This document shows positions 1 to 6,720 of a stretch of 7,085 nucleotides of DNA, piece by piece (the stretch's first letter is position 1; every line of letters begins with the position of its first letter). The notes beneath the pieces were generated by a model that was not told the origin of the DNA, did not search any database, and was given only the letters and a program-made list of their open reading frames with translations. Source of the DNA: Desulfarculaceae bacterium (GTDB lineage: Bacteria > Desulfobacterota > Desulfobacteria > Desulfobacterales > Desulfobacteraceae); assembly GCA_021737205.1 (NCBI GenBank), contig JAIPEK010000114.1, positions 1-7,085 of the forward strand. The letters are read 5' to 3'. The position numbers were made by a program, and so were the translations under genes.

Positions 1-41
1 AACAGGTTTGATAGAGTGGTGGAATTTAAAAGCGCAATACT

Positions 42-78
42 AAAAACAAAAGGGCTCCGGCGAAAAGCCGAAACCCTT
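42..78 (-). terminator. Intrinsic terminator of the tRNA-Arg gene
   Basis: Read on the minus strand, the sequence just downstream of the tRNA forms a hairpin. An outer stem AAGGG/CCCTT (74-78 with 50-54) and an inner stem CGGC/GCCG (67-70 with 58-61) are separated by a 3x3 internal loop and close on a 5-nt loop. The hairpin is followed by a T-rich tail (TTGTTTTT, 42-49). It starts 8 bp after the CCA end of the tRNA, so it most likely ends the tRNA transcript. The tail is interrupted by one G. No second tRNA lies between the hairpin and the window edge, so the tRNA may be the last or only gene of its transcript. Confidence 0.72.
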
Positions 79-86
79 GATATTCG

Positions 87-163
<77 letters not shown>

Positions 164-175
164 AATAAAAAGAGT

Positions 176-204
176 TATATAGCAAATTCTGATATGGATG
201 TCCA
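176..204 (-). promoter_or_regulatory. Candidate sigma-70-type promoter of tRNA-Arg
   Basis: On the minus strand TGGACA (199-204, five of six bases of TTGACA) is separated by 17 bp from TATATA (176-181, four of six of TATAAT). Transcription would start a few bases before the mature tRNA 5' end at 163, as expected for a short tRNA leader. The AT-only run at 208-233 lies just upstream of the -35 box and could act as an UP element. This is a consensus match only; the true -10 could instead be the overlapping TATAAC (174-179, 19-bp spacing). Confidence 0.5.
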
Positions 205-232
205 TTGAAAATTAAATTTTTTAAATTTTAAA

Positions 233-260
233 TCGAAAAATTGTTATTATATGTTATACT
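233..260 (+). promoter_or_regulatory. Candidate extended -10 promoter of rpoH
   Basis: TATACT (255-260) is preceded by TG at 252-253, giving the extended -10 form TGnTATACT. A weak -35 element TCGAAA (233-238, four of six) lies 16 bp upstream. Initiation near 267 would give a leader of roughly 54 nt before the rpoH ATG at 321. The site is 28 bp from the -35 box of the divergent tRNA promoter, so the two may share the AT-rich region at 208-233. No sigma-32-type site (CTTGAA plus CCCCATnT) was found between 164 and 320. No clear RNA-thermometer pairing with the Shine-Dalgarno was found by eye either. Confidence 0.42.
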
Positions 261-306
261 GGACCATTCGTTATACATGATTTTGACTGAACACGCATAC
301 AAAAGC

Positions 307-312
307 AGGGTG
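307..312 (+). promoter_or_regulatory. Ribosome binding site of rpoH
   Basis: AGGGTG at 307-312 lies 8 nt before the ATG at 321. It supports that ATG as the start, ahead of a lysine- and glutamate-rich N-terminus without sigma motifs. Confidence 0.6.
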
Positions 313-320
313 TCATTTAT

Positions 321-1283
321 ATGAAAAAAGAAACAAATGAAACGGAGGGAACTTCCAGGAAATCCACCCGAAAAGACTTTCTTGAAAACGGTGGTGAAAA
401 CAATCCCTCCCAGGTCAAAGCCCTTGTCAAATCCGATCCGGTCCAGAGCTATCTGGCGGAAATCAAGCGCCACAGACTTCTGACACGTGAGGAAGAGATC
501 GATCTCGGTAAACGGATTCAGGAGGACAACGATCAGGAAGCCGCCTACATCATGACCACTTCCAACCTTCGGCTGGTGGTGAAAATCGCCCTTGAATTCC
601 AGCGAATCTGGATGCAGAACCTTCTGGACCTGATTCAGGAAGGGAATATCGGTCTTGTGCAGGCCGTCAAAAAATTCAATCCGTACAAAAACGTGAAATT
701 TTCATACTACGCCTCTTTCTGGATCAAGGCCTATATTCTCAAATTTATCATGGACAATTGGAGAATGGTCAAGATCGGTACGACCCAGGGTCAGCGCAAG
801 CTGTTTTTCCGGCTGAAAAAGGAAAAACAGAAACTCATTGAGCAGGGGTTCGAGCCAAAGCCCAAACTTCTGTCCGAAAAACTCGGAGTCACCGAGCAGG
901 AAATCACGGATATGGATCAGCGTCTGGACAACTGGGATCTCTCTCTTGATGAGCCTTTAAAGGATGACTCGGATACGGAACGGATCGATTTCATCAATAC
1001 GGATCAGGACTCCACCGAGGATGAGTTCGCCCAGAAGGAAATTGAAGACATCCTTCATGAAAAAGTGGATGAATTCAAAAAAACCCTCAACGAAAGGGAA
1101 CTTGACATATTCAACAGAAGAATTTTCTCGGACTCTCCGGAGACCCTGCAGCAAATCGGCGAAGAATACGCCATCAGCAGGGAGCGAATACGCCAGATTG
1201 AAAACAACATCATCAAAAAGATGAAAGCATTCTTCAAAAAAGATATGCCTGATTTTGAAATTCTTGAAAACGACTATCAATAA
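321..1283 (+). CDS. rpoH: Alternative sigma factor RpoH (sigma-32, heat shock)
   Basis: A 320-residue sigma-70-family protein that would direct RNA polymerase to heat-shock or protein-folding promoters. Region 1.2 is near residues 39-68 (SDPVQSYLAEIKR...TREEE). Region 2 spans about 74-152, with the core-binding segment LLDLIQEGNIGLVQAVKKFNP at 101-121 and the -10 recognition part ending in NWRMVKIGTTQ. The RpoH box, the hallmark separating sigma-32 from RpoD and RpoS, is QRKLFFRLKK at 158-167, close to E. coli QRKLFFNLRK. An acidic linker (about 214-245) leads to region 4.2, with a helix-turn-helix at about 274-305 (TLQQIGEEYAISRERIRQIE). It is 36 residues longer than E. coli RpoH (284), about 25 of them in a charged N-terminal extension. 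It is the first gene of the plus-strand run; the next gene starts 31 bp after its stop with no terminator between. The retained RpoH box makes sigma-32-type post-translational control plausible but does not show it. Confidence 0.9.
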   Translation: MKKETNETEGTSRKSTRKDFLENGGENNPSQVKALVKSDPVQSYLAEIKRHRLLTREEEIDLGKRIQEDNDQEAAYIMTTSNLRLVVKIALEFQRIWMQNLLDLIQEGNIGLVQAVKKFNPYKNVKFSYYASFWIKAYILKFIMDNWRMVKIGTTQGQRKLFFRLKKEKQKLIEQGFEPKPKLLSEKLGVTEQEITDMDQRLDNWDLSLDEPLKDDSDTERIDFINTDQDSTEDEFAQKEIEDILHEKVDEFKKTLNERELDIFNRRIFSDSPETLQQIGEEYAISRERIRQIENNIIKKMKAFFKKDMPDFEILENDYQ

Positions 1284-1300
1284 ACCTGAACCCCATCTTC

Positions 1301-1305
1301 AAAGG
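1301..1305 (+). promoter_or_regulatory. Ribosome binding site fixing the TPR lipoprotein start
   Basis: AAAGG lies 9 nt before the ATG at 1315. That ATG places a basic residue, a hydrophobic stretch and a lipobox at the very N-terminus. The open frame extends upstream to an ATG at 1255 inside rpoH, but that start would put 20 non-signal residues before the signal peptide. The site therefore supports 1315. Confidence 0.55.
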
Positions 1306-1314
1306 CAGTTCTCC

Positions 1315-3081
1315 ATGAAAAATTTCATTATTTCCGCCACATTTTTGCCATGTTTGCTCTTTGTTTTGATCACAGGCTGTGCCGGTGTCAAACCGGAACC
1401 GGCGTCCGAGCCCTCCAAAGACCTAAGCACAACAACGGCAAAATCGGAAGAAAATATGCGGTCCTCCTATTATTATTACATGCGTTTCCGTACCCACGCC
1501 GACCGGGAGGATTATGAAAAAGCGGAAAAGACGCTGAAAAAAGCCATTGAAATCGACCCCGACTCCAAATATCTCAAAAAGGAAATGATCCGCCTGTACC
1601 TGACCATGGACCAATCAGAAATGGCGGTTGCCACGGCACAGGAGCTTGTCGGCAAGCGACCCCACGACACTGACGCACTGAAGATCCTGGCCAAGCTCAA
1701 ACTCACCCTGGACAAGCAGGAAGAAGCGGAAAACATCTACCAGAAAATCATCGATCTTGCACCGGACGACAAGGACAGTTACCTGACCCTTGGCAACCTC
1801 TACATGAAAGCGGAAAAGCACGCCGAAGCCTTCACTCTCTATACCACCATGGCGGAAAAATGGCCAGACTCCTATGTGGCCCATTTTTATCTCGGCAAAA
1901 TCCATCTGATCCGTCAGAACCTGAACTATGCGGAAAAAGAGTTTTTAAAAACCGTTGAAATACGGCCGGATCTTGTGGAACCGAGACTCCAGCTCATAAA
2001 TGTATACAAGGCCCGCAAAAACGATGAGCTGAACACGGACGAGGAAATCACGGAACAGTATAACCGGATCCTATCCCTTGACAAAAACAACAAAAAAGCC
2101 TCCATGGCGCTTGCTCTCCACCTGTTCGAACATGGAGACAGAAAGCGTGCGGAACAGATCTTCATCCGGCTGGGCGAAGAGGCCTCGAAAAACAAAAGAA
2201 TCCTTATGCTGGCCGTGGATGAATATATCAACGGAGAACAGTACAAGGATGCGTCCATCCTTTTCTCTCATATGCTTGAAGGAGCGCCGGAAAATCCCGG
2301 CCTTCACTTTTTTGCCGGGTGGGCATACGACTCCCTCAAACAGTTCAGCAAGGCGATCCATCATTTTTCGAAAGTCACCCCCGGATCCCGGTATTATAAA
2401 AAGAGCAGGCTCCAGACCGCATTGCTGTACAGTAAGACCGACCGGACACAAAAGGCCGTCACCACCCTTGAAAAACTTCATGAACGAATGCCCGAAGATA
2501 TCGACATCATCACCTATCTCGGATCGTTCTACAAAAAGCTGGAAGAATATGACAAAAGCATTTCGATTCTCAAAAAAGGCATTTCCCTGAGCGGGGACAA
2601 TGCAGACCTGTTGTTCAGCCTGGCAGTGGCCCGGGACAATGCAGGAAAAAAAGAGGAATGCATTGAGTCCATGAAAAAAGTCATCGAGCTTGAGCCGGAA
2701 AATGCGGACGCGCTCAACTATCTGGGATACACCTACGCGGACCTGGGAATCCGGCTGGACAAGGCGGAACAACTGATCAAAAAGGCCCTGGAGCTCAAGC
2801 CGGATGACGGGTACATCACGGACAGCCTCGGATGGGTATACTACAAAAAGGGACTTTTCTCCAGGGCCACGCCTGTTCTGGAAAAAGCGGCAAAGCTCAC
2901 CGATTATGACCCCGTCATCACCGAACATCTGGCCGATTCCCTGAAACATGAGAACAAACTTGACAAGGCCCTTGAGATGTACAGGAAAGCGCTGGAAAAT
3001 GCCGAGGAAAGTGAGCAGGGCAAAATAAAGAAAAAAATCCGGGATCTGGAACAAACGCATAATGCTGAAGAAACGGAATAA
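1315..3081 (+). CDS. TPR-repeat outer-membrane lipoprotein, LbcA-like
   Basis: 588 residues from the ATG at 1315. Residues 1-22 form a lipoprotein signal peptide with lipobox ITGC (Cys22). Residue 23 is Ala, so sorting to the outer membrane is expected. The rest is almost all tetratricopeptide-like helical pairs, with typical A/Y/G and P positions, for example 64-97 (YEKAEKTLKKAIEIDPDS), 120-151, 154-184, 188-218, 395-428, 429-462 and 464-497. The C-terminal part (ALNYLGYTYADLG..., then DSLGWVYYKKG, 466-513) is the best-conserved stretch of large TPR proteins encoded beside lolB. In Pseudomonas the protein in this position is LbcA, an outer-membrane TPR lipoprotein that delivers substrates to the carboxy-terminal protease CtpA; E. 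coli NlpI/Prc is a comparable pair. A similar scaffold role here is inference, and no ctpA gene is in the window. The gene starts 31 bp after rpoH and overlaps the next gene by 20 bp. Confidence 0.85.
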   Translation: MKNFIISATFLPCLLFVLITGCAGVKPEPASEPSKDLSTTTAKSEENMRSSYYYYMRFRTHADREDYEKAEKTLKKAIEIDPDSKYLKKEMIRLYLTMDQSEMAVATAQELVGKRPHDTDALKILAKLKLTLDKQEEAENIYQKIIDLAPDDKDSYLTLGNLYMKAEKHAEAFTLYTTMAEKWPDSYVAHFYLGKIHLIRQNLNYAEKEFLKTVEIRPDLVEPRLQLINVYKARKNDELNTDEEITEQYNRILSLDKNNKKASMALALHLFEHGDRKRAEQIFIRLGEEASKNKRILMLAVDEYINGEQYKDASILFSHMLEGAPENPGLHFFAGWAYDSLKQFSKAIHHFSKVTPGSRYYKKSRLQTALLYSKTDRTQKAVTTLEKLHERMPEDIDIITYLGSFYKKLEEYDKSISILKKGISLSGDNADLLFSLAVARDNAGKKEECIESMKKVIELEPENADALNYLGYTYADLGIRLDKAEQLIKKALELKPDDGYITDSLGWVYYKKGLFSRATPVLEKAAKLTDYDPVITEHLADSLKHENKLDKALEMYRKALENAEESEQGKIKKKIRDLEQTHNAEETE

Positions 3082-3844
3082 TCCAGTCTCCCCGGTTATA
3101 TTTTTCCTCCTGGCGGCGCTGGTGTATTCCGGGTGTGCCTCCATCAAGCCGCAGCAGACCTATAAAAGCGACAAAGAAGCCCTTGAAACCGCAGACCGGC
3201 TTCGCGGTTTCAACCGGAAAATCAAGGCTTCAAAGGGAACGGGCTTTTTAACAATCGAGAAAAAAAACAGGCGGGTCCGGTACCGGATCGCCTGGGCGGC
3301 AAAGTCTCCGGACCAGGCGCGAATCACCCTCATCAGTTCCGGTATCCCGGTGGAAACCCTGCTGTTCAATAAAAACCGGATCACGCTCTATTCCCATACG
3401 GGGCAACACACACTGAAAACCTACAAAACCGATAACCCATCCCTTGAAAGAGTTCTTTCCGTGCCGGTGAGAATAAACGACATCATCTCGGTGCTGACCG
3501 GGAAAATTCCGGTCAAACCTTTTGACCATGCCCGGTTTGAAGACAACGGCAGTAAAAAAAGGAACCGTTTGATCCTGCTGCGCAGCCGTTCCGATAACAG
3601 AACACAGCGGCTGGTTATGGAGCCCGACGGGCGGATCCGGGAATACGGTTTTCTGAAAAGCCCGGAACAGCTGACTTATCGACTCCGGTTTGCCGAGTTT
3701 AAAAAATTCAGCTCCTGCGGTATTTTTACAAGGCTGACCATCGCGAATGAATCCGGAGAATCCCTGGTGTTCCGGATTCATAGTTTTCAGAAGAATCCGG
3801 ATGTTAAAGATTCGGTATTCAACTTGACAAAGGCGGGAGAATGA
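3062..3844 (+). CDS. LolB/DUF4292-like outer-membrane lipoprotein
   Basis: 260 residues. The N-terminus has basic residues (KKR), a hydrophobic segment at about 11-23 and a lipobox YSGC with Cys25; tyrosine at -3 is less usual than leucine. The mature part looks like the LolB/LolA half-barrel. It has alternating short beta strands, a segment ARITLISSGIPVETLLFNKN (86-105) that would be the first strands of the barrel, and DIISVLTGKIP (140-150), which resembles the helix and loop typical of LolB and DUF4292 proteins. LolB receives lipoproteins from LolA and inserts them into the outer membrane. That function is inferred from fold features and from the TPR-lipoprotein neighbour, the same order as around lolB in Pseudomonas. 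The start lies inside the end of the TPR gene (20-bp overlap, different frame) with only a weak ribosome site, so translational coupling is likely. It is longer than E. coli LolB (about 207 residues) and could be a paralogue with another cargo. Confidence 0.72.
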   Translation: MLKKRNNPVSPVIFFLLAALVYSGCASIKPQQTYKSDKEALETADRLRGFNRKIKASKGTGFLTIEKKNRRVRYRIAWAAKSPDQARITLISSGIPVETLLFNKNRITLYSHTGQHTLKTYKTDNPSLERVLSVPVRINDIISVLTGKIPVKPFDHARFEDNGSKKRNRLILLRSRSDNRTQRLVMEPDGRIREYGFLKSPEQLTYRLRFAEFKKFSSCGIFTRLTIANESGESLVFRIHSFQKNPDVKDSVFNLTKAGE

Positions 3845-3853
3845 CAATTTTAT
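3824..3853 (+). promoter_or_regulatory. Candidate internal promoter for mrp
   Basis: A perfect -35 hexamer TTGACA (3824-3829) sits in the last codons of the LolB-like gene. TTTTAT (3848-3853, four of six of TATAAT) follows at 18-bp spacing. A start near 3860 would give a leader of roughly 37 nt to the mrp ATG at 3897. It may let mrp and the genes after it be transcribed separately from rpoH. The -10 is weak and the -35 also encodes Leu-Thr, so chance is possible. Confidence 0.35.
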
Positions 3854-3896
3854 CAAATGACCATTTAACTTCCAAGTATAGGAGATCGAATATAGA

Positions 3897-4763
3897 ATGA
3901 TTCACGAGAATGTAGAACAGGCAAGAAAACAGGGCGGAGGCTGCCCGTCACAGGAAAGCCGGGAAGACAAGCAGAAACAGCAGGAGCAGATGATCAAGGA
4001 CAGCCTGTCGCGCATCAAAAACAAGCTGGTGGTTTTGAGCGGTAAAGGCGGGGTCGGCAAGAGCAGCGTATCTGTAAACCTTGCCGTATGTCTGGCCAAC
4101 AAGGGGTTTAAAACCGGTCTTATGGATGTGGACCTCCATGGACCGTCCATCGGCCACATGCTCGGGATGAACGAACTTCTCGATATGAGTGAAAGCCATA
4201 AGCTGCTGCCCAAAAAAGTGACGGACAACCTGACCGCCGTTTCCATCCAGGGACTGATGCAGGACAGGGACCAGGCGGTAATCTGGCGGGGACCTGCCAA
4301 AACCGGGATGATTCAGCAATTTGTCGGCTCCGTTGACTGGGGAGATCTTGATTTTCTCATCATTGACGCCCCTCCGGGAACCGGGGATGAACCGATTTCA
4401 GTGGCCCAGACCATCAATGATGCCAAGGGTGTCATCGTGACCACCCCCCAGGAAGTGGCGCTTGCAGATATCCGCAAATCCATTTCATTCTGCAGAACCG
4501 TTAAAATGGAAATCATGGGCATTGTGGAAAACATGTCCTCTTTCATCTGCCCGCACTGCAACGAACCGGTCGACCTTTTTAAAACAGGCGGCGGAAAGAC
4601 CACCGCGGAAAAAATGGGCATCAATTTCCTCGGCGACATCCCGTTCGACACCGAGGTGGTCCGTTCCGGGGATGCAGGAGAGCCGCTCATGCTCAATAAA
4701 TCCGATTCCCGGTTCGCGGAAGCCTTCAACCGGATCGTGGACAACCTGACAAGCAGGCTGTAA
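3897..4763 (+). CDS. mrp: Mrp/ApbC/NBP35-family P-loop ATPase, Fe-S carrier
   Basis: 288 residues of the deviant-Walker-A (SIMIBI, MinD-like) class. The signature GKGGVGKS is at 49-56, with the extra lysine Lys50. A Walker A-prime/switch I element DVDLHGPSIG is at 77-86, and Walker B with switch II IIDAPPGTGDEP at 155-166. A C-terminal CPHC motif (Cys218, Cys221) matches the CXXC that in Mrp/ApbC dimers holds a labile [4Fe-4S] cluster. The family acts in the cytoplasm as a carrier delivering Fe-S clusters to apo-enzymes. There is no N-terminal MIP18/DUF59 domain. Instead a Gln/Lys/Glu-rich segment of about 40 residues with one cysteine (Cys16) precedes the ATPase, so it is the short form and lacks the N-terminal four-cysteine cluster of true Nbp35. 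GGAG at 3881-3884, 12 nt before the ATG, supports the start. The gene ends 5 bp before the next start. Confidence 0.93.
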   Translation: MIHENVEQARKQGGGCPSQESREDKQKQQEQMIKDSLSRIKNKLVVLSGKGGVGKSSVSVNLAVCLANKGFKTGLMDVDLHGPSIGHMLGMNELLDMSESHKLLPKKVTDNLTAVSIQGLMQDRDQAVIWRGPAKTGMIQQFVGSVDWGDLDFLIIDAPPGTGDEPISVAQTINDAKGVIVTTPQEVALADIRKSISFCRTVKMEIMGIVENMSSFICPHCNEPVDLFKTGGGKTTAEKMGINFLGDIPFDTEVVRSGDAGEPLMLNKSDSRFAEAFNRIVDNLTSRL

Positions 4764-4768
4764 CGACC

Positions 4769-5932
4769 ATGGTGGAAAAAATACGGGAGATGAAAGATTT
4801 TTTGAACCTGAGGGAAAAAGAATTCTTCTCTCCCCTTGCCGCATTAAGTGAAAAAACCATCCGGCGGACCCCTTCCGATCCGGGAACCCGGCCCGGATAC
4901 CGGCAGGGATTCAGCAAGGATGCCGACCGGATACTCAACTCCCTTGCCTACACCCGGTATATCGACAAAACCCAGGTTTTCTCGCTGATCCAGAACACCC
5001 ATCTTACCTACAGGATCGTTCATGTACAGCTGCTTTCCAGGATTGCAAGAACCATCGGCCGATACCTGGGACTCAACGAGGACCTCATCGAGGCGGCAAG
5101 CCTGGGCCACGACATCGGCCATCCGCCATTCGGCCACGACGGGGAACAGTGCCTGTCCGAACTCACGGAACAGCACGGCTGCGGCTACTTCCACCACAAT
5201 CTGCAGAGCATCCGGTTTCTGGAGATGATCGAACGCAGCGGCCGGGGATGGAACCTGAGTCTTCAGACCCTTGACGCCATTGTATGTCACAACGGAGAAG
5301 TCCACTCCACAGAGCTGAAACCGGATATGAACCGCACATTTGAAGATTTTGACCGGATGATTCAAAGAATGGAGACGGAAAAACGGCCCGACTCGACCCC
5401 GATGACCATGGAAGGATGCGTGGTCCGGATGGCCGACACCATCAGTTATGTAGGCAGAGACATGGAAGACGCCGTACGGCTGGGTCTGATCGGCAGGGAC
5501 GAACTCCCGGAGGATGTGCGGCGCATTCTCGGCGAGACCAACGGCACCATCGTGTACAACCTGGTCACGGACATCATTTCCAACAGCATGAGACAGCCGT
5601 ATGTCACGTTTTCCGAAAAGGCATCCCATGCCCTGCTGACACTCAAGAAATTCAACTACGAAAACATCTATAAAAACCCGAAGATCAAACAACACCTGAA
5701 AGGCACCGGTAATATATTCGTGTATCTTTTCGAGACCTACCTGAACGACATTGCCAAAGAAAACTCTACATCCGATGTTTTCACCGAGTTTCTCGATCAC
5801 ATGCCGGACAGCTATCGAAAAGAGCAGTCCCATGCCCGGATCGTCACCGATTTTATATCCTCCATGACCGACTCCTCGCTTGTTGCGAAAGCCCCTCAAC
5901 ACATGAGGCCCGATCCGATACACCATGTTTGA
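4769..5932 (+). CDS. dgt: dGTPase-like HD-domain deoxynucleoside triphosphohydrolase
   Basis: 387 residues. Proteins of this family hydrolyse dNTPs to the deoxynucleoside and tripolyphosphate, affecting dNTP pools. The complete metal-binding set of the HD superfamily is visible: His85 (in YRIVHVQLLSRIARTIGR), His114-Asp115 (in SLGHDIGHPPFGHDGE, 111-126) and Asp223 (in VVRMADTISYVGRDMED). The conserved family segment FHHNLQSIRFLE is at 141-152. The N-terminal RILNSLAYTRYIDKTQVF (54-71) corresponds to the usual 'R..RLQ.KTQVF' region of dGTPases. Length fits the roughly 330-440 residue bacterial dGTPase-like group rather than the 505-residue E. coli Dgt, so the substrate may be several dNTPs and allosteric control may differ. 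It begins 5 bp after mrp with no strong ribosome site of its own, and its stop overlaps the next start by 8 bp. Both points suggest coupled translation. An alternative ATG at 4790 has GGGAG directly against it, too close to favour. Confidence 0.9.
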   Translation: MVEKIREMKDFLNLREKEFFSPLAALSEKTIRRTPSDPGTRPGYRQGFSKDADRILNSLAYTRYIDKTQVFSLIQNTHLTYRIVHVQLLSRIARTIGRYLGLNEDLIEAASLGHDIGHPPFGHDGEQCLSELTEQHGCGYFHHNLQSIRFLEMIERSGRGWNLSLQTLDAIVCHNGEVHSTELKPDMNRTFEDFDRMIQRMETEKRPDSTPMTMEGCVVRMADTISYVGRDMEDAVRLGLIGRDELPEDVRRILGETNGTIVYNLVTDIISNSMRQPYVTFSEKASHALLTLKKFNYENIYKNPKIKQHLKGTGNIFVYLFETYLNDIAKENSTSDVFTEFLDHMPDSYRKEQSHARIVTDFISSMTDSSLVAKAPQHMRPDPIHHV

Positions 5933-6647
5933 AAACCGGAGATACAGATCCCGCGCATTGAAAGAAGGACTGGTCTCCTTCACTGTCACCGTAAAAGAGA
6001 CCAATCTTCACATCCAGGCCGATTCGGACCTGACCGAGCCGGCCACACGGGCCGTCCTTTCGTGCAGAAACCGGATCGAATCCTATATCCGGGAGTATCC
6101 TCAATTTGCAGCATCCTTGACACCGTTGCCTGAGGACCCGTTCGCGCCGGCTTTGATCAATGACATGATCCGGGCCGGACAGGCGGCGGGAACCGGTCCC
6201 ATGGCGGCCATTGCAGGAGCAGTCGCCGAATATGCGGGCGGAAATCTTCTGGATCTTACCGGCCGGGCCATCGTGGAAAACGGCGGTGATATCTTTATCC
6301 GGTCGGATACGGATACCGTCTGTACCATCCACGCCGGAAAATCACCGCTTAGCATGAAAACCGGCATCCTCATTAAAAAACGCGAGGTACCGTTCGCCCT
6401 GTGCACTTCCTCCGGGACCCTGGGGCATTCAAAAAGTTTTGGGAAAGCCGACGCCGTCACTGTTCTGTCCGGCTCCACTCCCCTTGCCGATGCAGCAGCC
6501 ACGGGTCTGTGCAACATGGTGCACAAAGAAAGGGATATCGACAAGGTGATCGAAAAAGGCAAAACCATCCCCGGCGTTGAGGGGCTTGCCATTATCAAAG
6601 GCAAACATATCGGGCTTTGGGGAAATCTCCAGGTTGTCAAACTGTAA
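5925..6647 (+). CDS. UPF0280 family protein (ApbE-like fold), function unknown
   Basis: 240 residues, a usual length for UPF0280. Visible family motifs are an early YR (Tyr7-Arg8) followed by FTVTVKETNLHIQAD (19-33), AGTGPMAAIAGAVAEYAG (88-105), IVENGGDIFI (116-125), CTSSGTLGHSKSFGKADAV (160-178) and a C-terminal GVEGLAIIKG...GLWG (217-233). UPF0280 proteins share the fold of ApbE flavin transferases; the glycine-rich NGGDI and SSGT...H segments correspond to the places where ApbE holds FAD and its metal. The UPF0280 reaction and ligand are not established. No signal peptide or membrane segment is seen, so it should be cytoplasmic, unlike the many ApbE proteins that are exported. The start overlaps the dGTPase stop by 8 bp and has no good Shine-Dalgarno at normal distance, so coupled translation is likely. 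It appears to be the last gene of the run. Confidence 0.88.
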   Translation: MFENRRYRSRALKEGLVSFTVTVKETNLHIQADSDLTEPATRAVLSCRNRIESYIREYPQFAASLTPLPEDPFAPALINDMIRAGQAAGTGPMAAIAGAVAEYAGGNLLDLTGRAIVENGGDIFIRSDTDTVCTIHAGKSPLSMKTGILIKKREVPFALCTSSGTLGHSKSFGKADAVTVLSGSTPLADAAATGLCNMVHKERDIDKVIEKGKTIPGVEGLAIIKGKHIGLWGNLQVVKL

Positions 6648-6662
6648 TATTCGTTTTGGCTG

Positions 6663-6690
6663 TTGCAGTTTGTGAATGGTCTTGTATAAT
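6663..6690 (+). promoter_or_regulatory. Candidate sigma-70-type promoter for the 6883 lipoprotein
   Basis: A perfect -10 hexamer TATAAT (6685-6690) lies 16 bp after TTGCAG (6663-6668, four of six of TTGACA). Initiation near 6697 would give a leader of roughly 185 nt to the ATG at 6883, and that leader would include the 60-bp palindrome at 6721-6780. This is the best promoter-like sequence in the gap from 6648 to 6882, but it is a consensus match only. Confidence 0.42.
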
Positions 6691-6720
6691 TGTTTTTTAT
6701 ATGAAAGAACAACATTTTTT

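Noticed and set aside
1255..1314. Upstream start (ATG 1255) for the TPR lipoprotein
   Set aside because: It would overlap rpoH and bury the lipoprotein signal behind 20 extra residues. The ATG at 1315 has AAAGG 9 nt upstream and an immediate signal peptide.
2071..3147. 358-codon open frame on the minus strand opposite the TPR lipoprotein
   Set aside because: The plus strand encodes clear TPR repeats with a lipoprotein signal. The reverse frame shows no motif, promoter or ribosome site.
4999..5035. Apparent loss of the first HD-domain histidine (TYRIVH instead of TRLTH)
   Set aside because: Aligning on the downstream IARTIGR segment places His85 (HVQLLS) exactly where the family has the HSLEVA histidine. 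The metal-binding set is intact.
4844..6004. 386-codon open frame on the minus strand opposite the dGTPase-like gene
   Set aside because: It mirrors a gene with complete HD motifs and family length. The antisense translation has no recognisable domain, and the openness is explained by codon bias of the real gene.
6638..6672. Inverted repeat CAAACTG/CAGTTTG around the UPF0280 stop as a terminator
   Set aside because: The stem is only 7 bp with a loop of about 21 nt and no adjacent T-run. The right arm also overlaps the candidate -35 of the next promoter.
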